Assembly: GCA_938049325.1 (NCBI GenBank)
Contig: CALICC010000375.1
Coordinates: 1-15,761 of the forward strand
Reading direction: 5' to 3'
From: an uncultured Ilumatobacter sp.
GTDB taxonomy: Bacteria > Actinomycetota > Acidimicrobiia > Acidimicrobiales > Ilumatobacteraceae
Length of the DNA: 15,761 nucleotides
Shown: piece after piece, positions 13,329-15,761 of the stretch
Position numbering within the stretch: the first letter of the stretch is position 1
Layout of the letters: each line of letters begins with the position of its first letter
Notes under the pieces: generated by a model
What the model was told of the DNA's origin: nothing
The model's input: the letters and a program-made list of their open reading frames with translations, nothing else
Database searches by the model: none
Program-made: the position numbers and the translations under genes

Positions 13329-13374
13329 TCATCAGCCTGCCGGGATCATCCACACGAGGGCGCGTCGCGGCCCC

Positions 13375-13380
13375 TACCCT
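13375..13380 (+). promoter_or_regulatory. Candidate -10 element (TACCCT) of near-leaderless xerC promoter
   Basis: TACCCT ends 7 bases before the GTG at 13388 (positions -13 to -8), in the 59-bp gap after dprA. It predicts transcription starting at or one base before the start codon, making xerC-whiG its own transcription unit in addition to any read-through from dprA. Confidence 0.45.
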
Positions 13381-13387
13381 CACCGTC

Positions 13388-14260
13388 GTGAGTAGCTGGC
13401 GCATCGACGACTTTGCCGCGTCGCTCACTGCGCTGTCGCCGCACACCGTGGTGGCCTACACAAGCGATGTTCGCAGCTTCGCGGAGTGGTGTGAGCGCAG
13501 CGATCTCACCGACCCGCAGCAGGTCAAGCGCACCACCATTCGCCGCTATCTCTCGTTTCTGACGACTCGCGAGTTTGCTCGCCGCACGATTGCGCGCAAG
13601 GCGGCATCCATCCGCCGCTACTTCAAGTGGATGATCGCCGGTGGACACGTCACCGTCGACCCGACCGCAGGCGTGTCGGTGCCGACCGACGACGGCAGAT
13701 TGCCGCGCGTGCTCGACACGAAGGAACTCACCGGCATGCTCGAAGCTCCGAGCGACGTCGACGAGCCGGTCTGGCGGCGGCATCGCGACGATGCGATCCT
13801 CGAGGTGCTGTACGGCTCCGGGTTGCGTGTCAGTGAACTGTGCGGTCTGACGGTTTCGTCGCTCGAGTTGGCGCGAAACGCGGCGACCGTCTGGGGAAAG
13901 GGCGCCAAAGAGCGTCGGATTCCGATCAGTGCCCCAGCGGTCAGCGCGTTGCGCCGATGGCTCGGCGTGCGCTCCGAAGTGGTCGCTGGCGAACACGGTG
14001 ACATATTGTTTGCCAATGAGCGGGGTAAGCCGCTCACTCCACGTGACGTTCGGCGTATCGTGGACCGTCGTTCACCAGTTCCAACCCACCCCCACGCGCT
14101 GCGTCACAGCTTCGCGACCCACCTGCTCGATGGAGGCGCCGATCTCCGTGCTGTGCAGGAACTATTGGGTCACTCCGATGTCGCTACAACGCAGCGTTAC
14201 ACTCACGTCAGTCGAGAACGACTCTCGGCGGCCTATCGCGAGGCACACCCGAGAGCATGA
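13388..14260 (+). CDS. xerC: Tyrosine recombinase XerC
   Basis: 290 aa from GTG 13388, a typical Xer size. Upstream in-frame starts would lie within dprA, and the N-terminal SAM-like domain starts right here (SSWRIDDFAASL). Xer recombinases resolve chromosome dimers at dif during division. The N-terminal core-binding domain (about 1-85) is followed by the catalytic domain with every active-site residue present: R147 (GSGLRVSELCGL), K171 (WGKGAKERRIP), H236 and R239 (HALRHSFATH), H262 (LLGHSDV) and the nucleophile Y271 (TTQRYTH). XerC rather than XerD is inferred from the location between dprA and whiG, where actinobacterial xerC is usually found. The stop overlaps the sigma factor start (ATGA). 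Confidence 0.93.
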   Translation: MSSWRIDDFAASLTALSPHTVVAYTSDVRSFAEWCERSDLTDPQQVKRTTIRRYLSFLTTREFARRTIARKAASIRRYFKWMIAGGHVTVDPTAGVSVPTDDGRLPRVLDTKELTGMLEAPSDVDEPVWRRHRDDAILEVLYGSGLRVSELCGLTVSSLELARNAATVWGKGAKERRIPISAPAVSALRRWLGVRSEVVAGEHGDILFANERGKPLTPRDVRRIVDRRSPVPTHPHALRHSFATHLLDGGADLRAVQELLGHSDVATTQRYTHVSRERLSAAYREAHPRA

Positions 14261-15018
14261 GTATCGTTCCAGAAGACGCAGACCTCAAGATGCAGTGGAA
14301 CCGCTGGTTGAAGCGGAAGAACACTGCTGCGCGCGATCACCTGATCGTGCACTACTCGCCGCTCGTTAAGTTCGTCGCCGGTCGTATCGGCGCAGGCCTG
14401 CCGTCCAACGTCGACTCGGGTGACCTGATCGGCTCGGGCGTCTTCGGCCTGATCGATGCGATCGAGCGGTTCGACCCCGAGCGTGGGGTGAAGTTCGAGA
14501 CGTTTGCTGTCCCTCGCATTCGTGGCGCCATCTACGACGGCCTCCGTCAGCTCGATTGGGTGCCGCGTTCGGTGCGCAGCCGGGCCCGCGAAGTCGAGAA
14601 GGCATTTGCCGAGCTCGAACATCGGCAGGGTCGTGCGCCGACCGACGAGGAACTGGCCAAGCACCTCGACATCACCGAGAAAGAACTCACCAAGTGGCTC
14701 TCGTCGATCGCGAGCACCACGATCGGCCCGCTCGACCGTGCGATCGCTGCGGGCGCCGAGCCTTCGGCTCCCGACACCGCCATGTCTGGCTCGCCGTCGG
14801 CCGTCATCGAAGACCGCGAACTCAGCTTGATCATGCGAGCTGAGATCAAGAAGTTGCCCGAGCGGGAAAAGCTCGTGCTGTCGCTGTACTACGACGAGGG
14901 TCTCACCCTCTCCGAAATCGGCGACGTCATCGGCGTCACCGAGAGCCGGGTCTCGCAGATCCACACCAAGTCGGTGCTGCACCTGCGCTCGCGCTTGAGC
15001 GCTGCCGGCGTTTCCTGA
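14257..15018 (+). CDS. whiG: RNA polymerase sigma factor, FliA/WhiG (sigma-28) family
   Basis: 253 aa starting in the ATGA overlap with xerC. Sigma-70 family regions 2, 3 and 4 are complete. Region 2 (about 25-98) includes HYSPLVKFVAGRI, the SGDLIGSGVFGLIDAIERFDP core-binding segment and FETFAVPRIRGAIYDGLRQLDW. Region 3 (about 104-180) follows. Region 4 (about 195-250) has the helix-turn-helix LTLSEIGDVIGVTESRVSQIH. The RIRGAIYD...L..LDWVPRSVR wording is diagnostic of the FliA/WhiG group, which recognises TAAA-N15-GCCGATAA-type promoters. In Streptomyces the orthologue switches on sporulation, and in motile bacteria it drives flagellar genes. Which applies here cannot be decided: no flagellar or anti-sigma (FlgM/RsiG) gene is in the window. 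Synteny with rpsB matches Streptomyces whiG. Confidence 0.93.
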   Translation: MSIVPEDADLKMQWNRWLKRKNTAARDHLIVHYSPLVKFVAGRIGAGLPSNVDSGDLIGSGVFGLIDAIERFDPERGVKFETFAVPRIRGAIYDGLRQLDWVPRSVRSRAREVEKAFAELEHRQGRAPTDEELAKHLDITEKELTKWLSSIASTTIGPLDRAIAAGAEPSAPDTAMSGSPSAVIEDRELSLIMRAEIKKLPEREKLVLSLYYDEGLTLSEIGDVIGVTESRVSQIHTKSVLHLRSRLSAAGVS

Positions 15019-15060
15019 CGCCCCGTCGACGCTGAGCGCGTCCTCACCGCACCTGTTGCT

Positions 15061-15065
15061 GGAGG
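15061..15065 (+). promoter_or_regulatory. Shine-Dalgarno GGAGG for the M23-like gene
   Basis: GGAGG lies 4 bases before the ATG at 15070. The 51-bp gap after whiG (15019-15069) has no TAnnnT at leaderless spacing, so the gene is probably co-transcribed with whiG. Confidence 0.65.
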
Positions 15066-15069
15066 AATC

Positions 15070-15609
15070 ATGCTTCGTCGCGCCCGTCTCGTTCATCTCG
15101 CCGCTTTGTTTGCCGGCTTTCTGGCCGTGTCGGTGGTGGTCTCGCTTGCCGTCGCCACGGCGGCCGGTGCCGCACCGTGTTGGCGACCGCCCGCAAGCGG
15201 CGTCGTGGTGGACCCGTTTCGTGAGCCGCCGTGTCCGTACTGCAGCGGAAATCGGGGTATCGAGTATCGCGTTGGGAGTTTCACGCCCGTTCGCGCGGTC
15301 GCCGCCGGTGAGGTCACTTGGTCGGGGATGATCGACGGGGTCCGCTGGGTCGTGGTACGTCATGCCAATGGATGGCGCGCGACGTACGGTCGGCTCGCCA
15401 CGACGCACCGATCGACCGGTGACACCGTCCTTGCCGGCAGCCGACTCGGTGTTGCGTCCGGATCGTTGTATTTCGGGCTCCGGATCGAGGGCCGTTACGT
15501 CGATCCGGCCCCGTATCTCGGTCGGCTGGTCGGGCGGCCACGACTGGTACCGGTTGACGGCACACCGCCACGTCGAGCGCCTGCGCCAACTCTGCGATGT
15601 GCCCGATAA
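15070..15609 (+). CDS. Secreted LytM/M23-like protein lacking the expected zinc ligands
   Basis: 179 aa. Residues 1-35 form a signal peptide (RRARLVHL then a hydrophobic core 9-32; likely cleavage after A-G-A34 or A35). The rest is a compact LytM/M23 beta domain: NRGIEY (61-66), PVRAVAAGEVTWSG (73-86), VVVRHANGWRATYGRL (94-109), SLYFGLR (132-138) and VDPAPYL (144-150). In active M23 peptidases the corresponding motifs are H-x-G-[IV]-D and H-L-H-F. Here N61, E65, S132 and Y134 stand at the expected ligand positions, so the protein is predicted not to be an active zinc endopeptidase. It could instead bind peptidoglycan or regulate another hydrolase, as LytM factors like EnvC do. C37, C55 and C58 near the mature N-terminus and C177 at the end may form disulfides. 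It sits in the usual actinobacterial place for an M23 gene, between whiG and rpsB. Confidence 0.85.
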   Translation: MLRRARLVHLAALFAGFLAVSVVVSLAVATAAGAAPCWRPPASGVVVDPFREPPCPYCSGNRGIEYRVGSFTPVRAVAAGEVTWSGMIDGVRWVVVRHANGWRATYGRLATTHRSTGDTVLAGSRLGVASGSLYFGLRIEGRYVDPAPYLGRLVGRPRLVPVDGTPPRRAPAPTLRCAR

Positions 15610-15613
15610 CGTT

Positions 15614-15643
15614 GGTGAGCGATGCGCCGACCGGCGTCTCACC
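15614..15643 (+). terminator. Hairpin just after the M23-like gene
   Basis: Outer stem GGTGAG (15614-15619) with CTCACC (15638-15643), and inner stem CGCC/GGCG (15625-15628 with 15633-15636) closing a 4-base loop. It begins 5 bases after the TAA. A TCTTTT run follows only at 15655-15660, about 11 bases further on, so it is a possible but atypical terminator. It may equally be part of the rpsB leader. Confidence 0.4.
15624..15636 (+). repeat. 13-bp direct repeat GCGCCGACCGGCG, copy 1
   Basis: An identical copy lies at 15686-15698, 62 bases downstream. Each copy contains the near-perfect palindrome CGCCG-AC-CGGCG, so the copies can pair with themselves or with each other in RNA. Confidence 0.8.
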
Positions 15644-15670
15644 CATCAAGTCAGTCTTTTCGGTCCATAG

Positions 15671-15695
15671 CGGTCGCCCTACAGGGCGCCGACCG
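15671..15695 (+). promoter_or_regulatory. Hairpin in the rpsB leader
   Basis: CGGTCGCCCT (15671-15680), a 2-base loop AC, then AGGGCGCCGACCG (15683-15695). All ten bases of the left arm pair, with a 3-base bulge in the right arm; in RNA the innermost pairs would open to enlarge the loop. The hairpin ends 17 bases before the Shine-Dalgarno sequence of rpsB. Ribosomal protein S2 controls its own mRNA in some bacteria, but this structure cannot be assigned to a known leader family from the sequence alone. Confidence 0.45.
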
Positions 15696-15698
15696 GCG
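15686..15698 (+). repeat. 13-bp direct repeat GCGCCGACCGGCG, copy 2
   Basis: Identical to 15624-15636. This copy overlaps the right arm of the leader hairpin at 15671-15695. Confidence 0.8.
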
Positions 15699-15712
15699 AG
15701 ATCAACCGCAAC

Positions 15713-15718
15713 AAGGAG
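15713..15718 (+). promoter_or_regulatory. Shine-Dalgarno AAGGAG of rpsB
   Basis: AAGGAG lies 8 bases before the ATG at 15727. It is one of the strongest ribosome binding sites in the window, as expected for a ribosomal protein gene. Confidence 0.85.
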
Positions 15719-15726
15719 AAACCATC

Positions 15727-15761
15727 ATGGCCGTCATCACGATGCGTCAAATGCTCGAAGC
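15727..15761 (+). CDS. rpsB: 30S ribosomal protein S2, 5' end only (runs off the window)
   Basis: Only 11 full codons are present (MAVITMRQMLE). They match the highly conserved actinobacterial S2 N-terminus MAVVTMRQLLEAGVHFGHQ-like. The identification is strengthened by the upstream whiG-M23 context, which in Actinomycetota normally precedes rpsB-tsf, and by the strong Shine-Dalgarno sequence 8 bases upstream. S2 is a protein of the small ribosomal subunit. The gene continues past the end of the window. Confidence 0.88.
   Translation, partial: MAVITMRQMLE

Noticed and set aside
15602..15609. CCCGATAA, seven of eight matches to the sigma-28 (WhiG/FliA) -10 GCCGATAA
   Set aside because: No TAAA-like -35 lies about 15 bases upstream, and it overlaps the last codons and stop of the M23-like gene.

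Overview
The window is about 15.8 kb of dense, high-GC bacterial DNA with very short intergenic gaps. It looks like chromosome from an actinobacterium (Actinomycetota), probably of the Acidimicrobiia/Ilumatobacter type. The best evidence is the right-hand block comM-dprA-xerC-whiG-M23-rpsB, a gene order known from Actinomycetota. Frequent GTG starts, TGA stops and apparent leaderless promoters also fit. The lineage is an inference: there is no rRNA in the window. I see no tRNA, IS element, phage gene or CRISPR array.

Left part (1-5755, all + strand). A polytopic membrane protein with an Asp-box (BNR) motif is followed by a DUF2461 gene and, 2 bases later, an unrecognised 271-aa protein. Next come two fold-type II PLP enzymes that overlap by 8 bases. 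The first is cysteine-synthase/CBS-like. The second is threonine-synthase-like with an N-terminal zinc-ribbon-like segment.

Middle (5756-10668). A 792-aa secreted protein (TolB-like repeats, Asp-Pro tract, two Ig-like 'choice-of-anchor D' domains, Thr/Gly linker, IPT-like end) converges on a minus-strand single-pass membrane protein with Ig-like domains. A hairpin lies between them. The membrane protein gene diverges from a stand-alone clpP. clpP in turn converges, stop codon against stop codon, on a small minus-strand lipoprotein gene. A 189-bp divergent gap separates the lipoprotein gene from comM.

Right part (10669-15761, all + strand). comM and dprA share an ATGA overlap, as do xerC and whiG. 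Their products handle DNA uptake and recombination, chromosome-dimer resolution and alternative-sigma transcription. A secreted LytM/M23-like protein follows, and its expected zinc ligands appear to be replaced. The window ends in the first codons of rpsB, behind a 117-bp leader with two hairpins that share a 13-bp repeat.

Regulatory picture. Most genes that begin a transcription unit have a TAnnnT-like hexamer 6-8 bases before the start codon and little or no Shine-Dalgarno sequence, as expected for leaderless mRNAs. comM, the M23 gene and rpsB instead have clear Shine-Dalgarno sequences. No obvious dedicated new biological system is present. The items most worth a second look are the metal-ligand-less M23 protein, the rpsB leader, the coupled PLP enzymes and the two Ig-domain envelope proteins.
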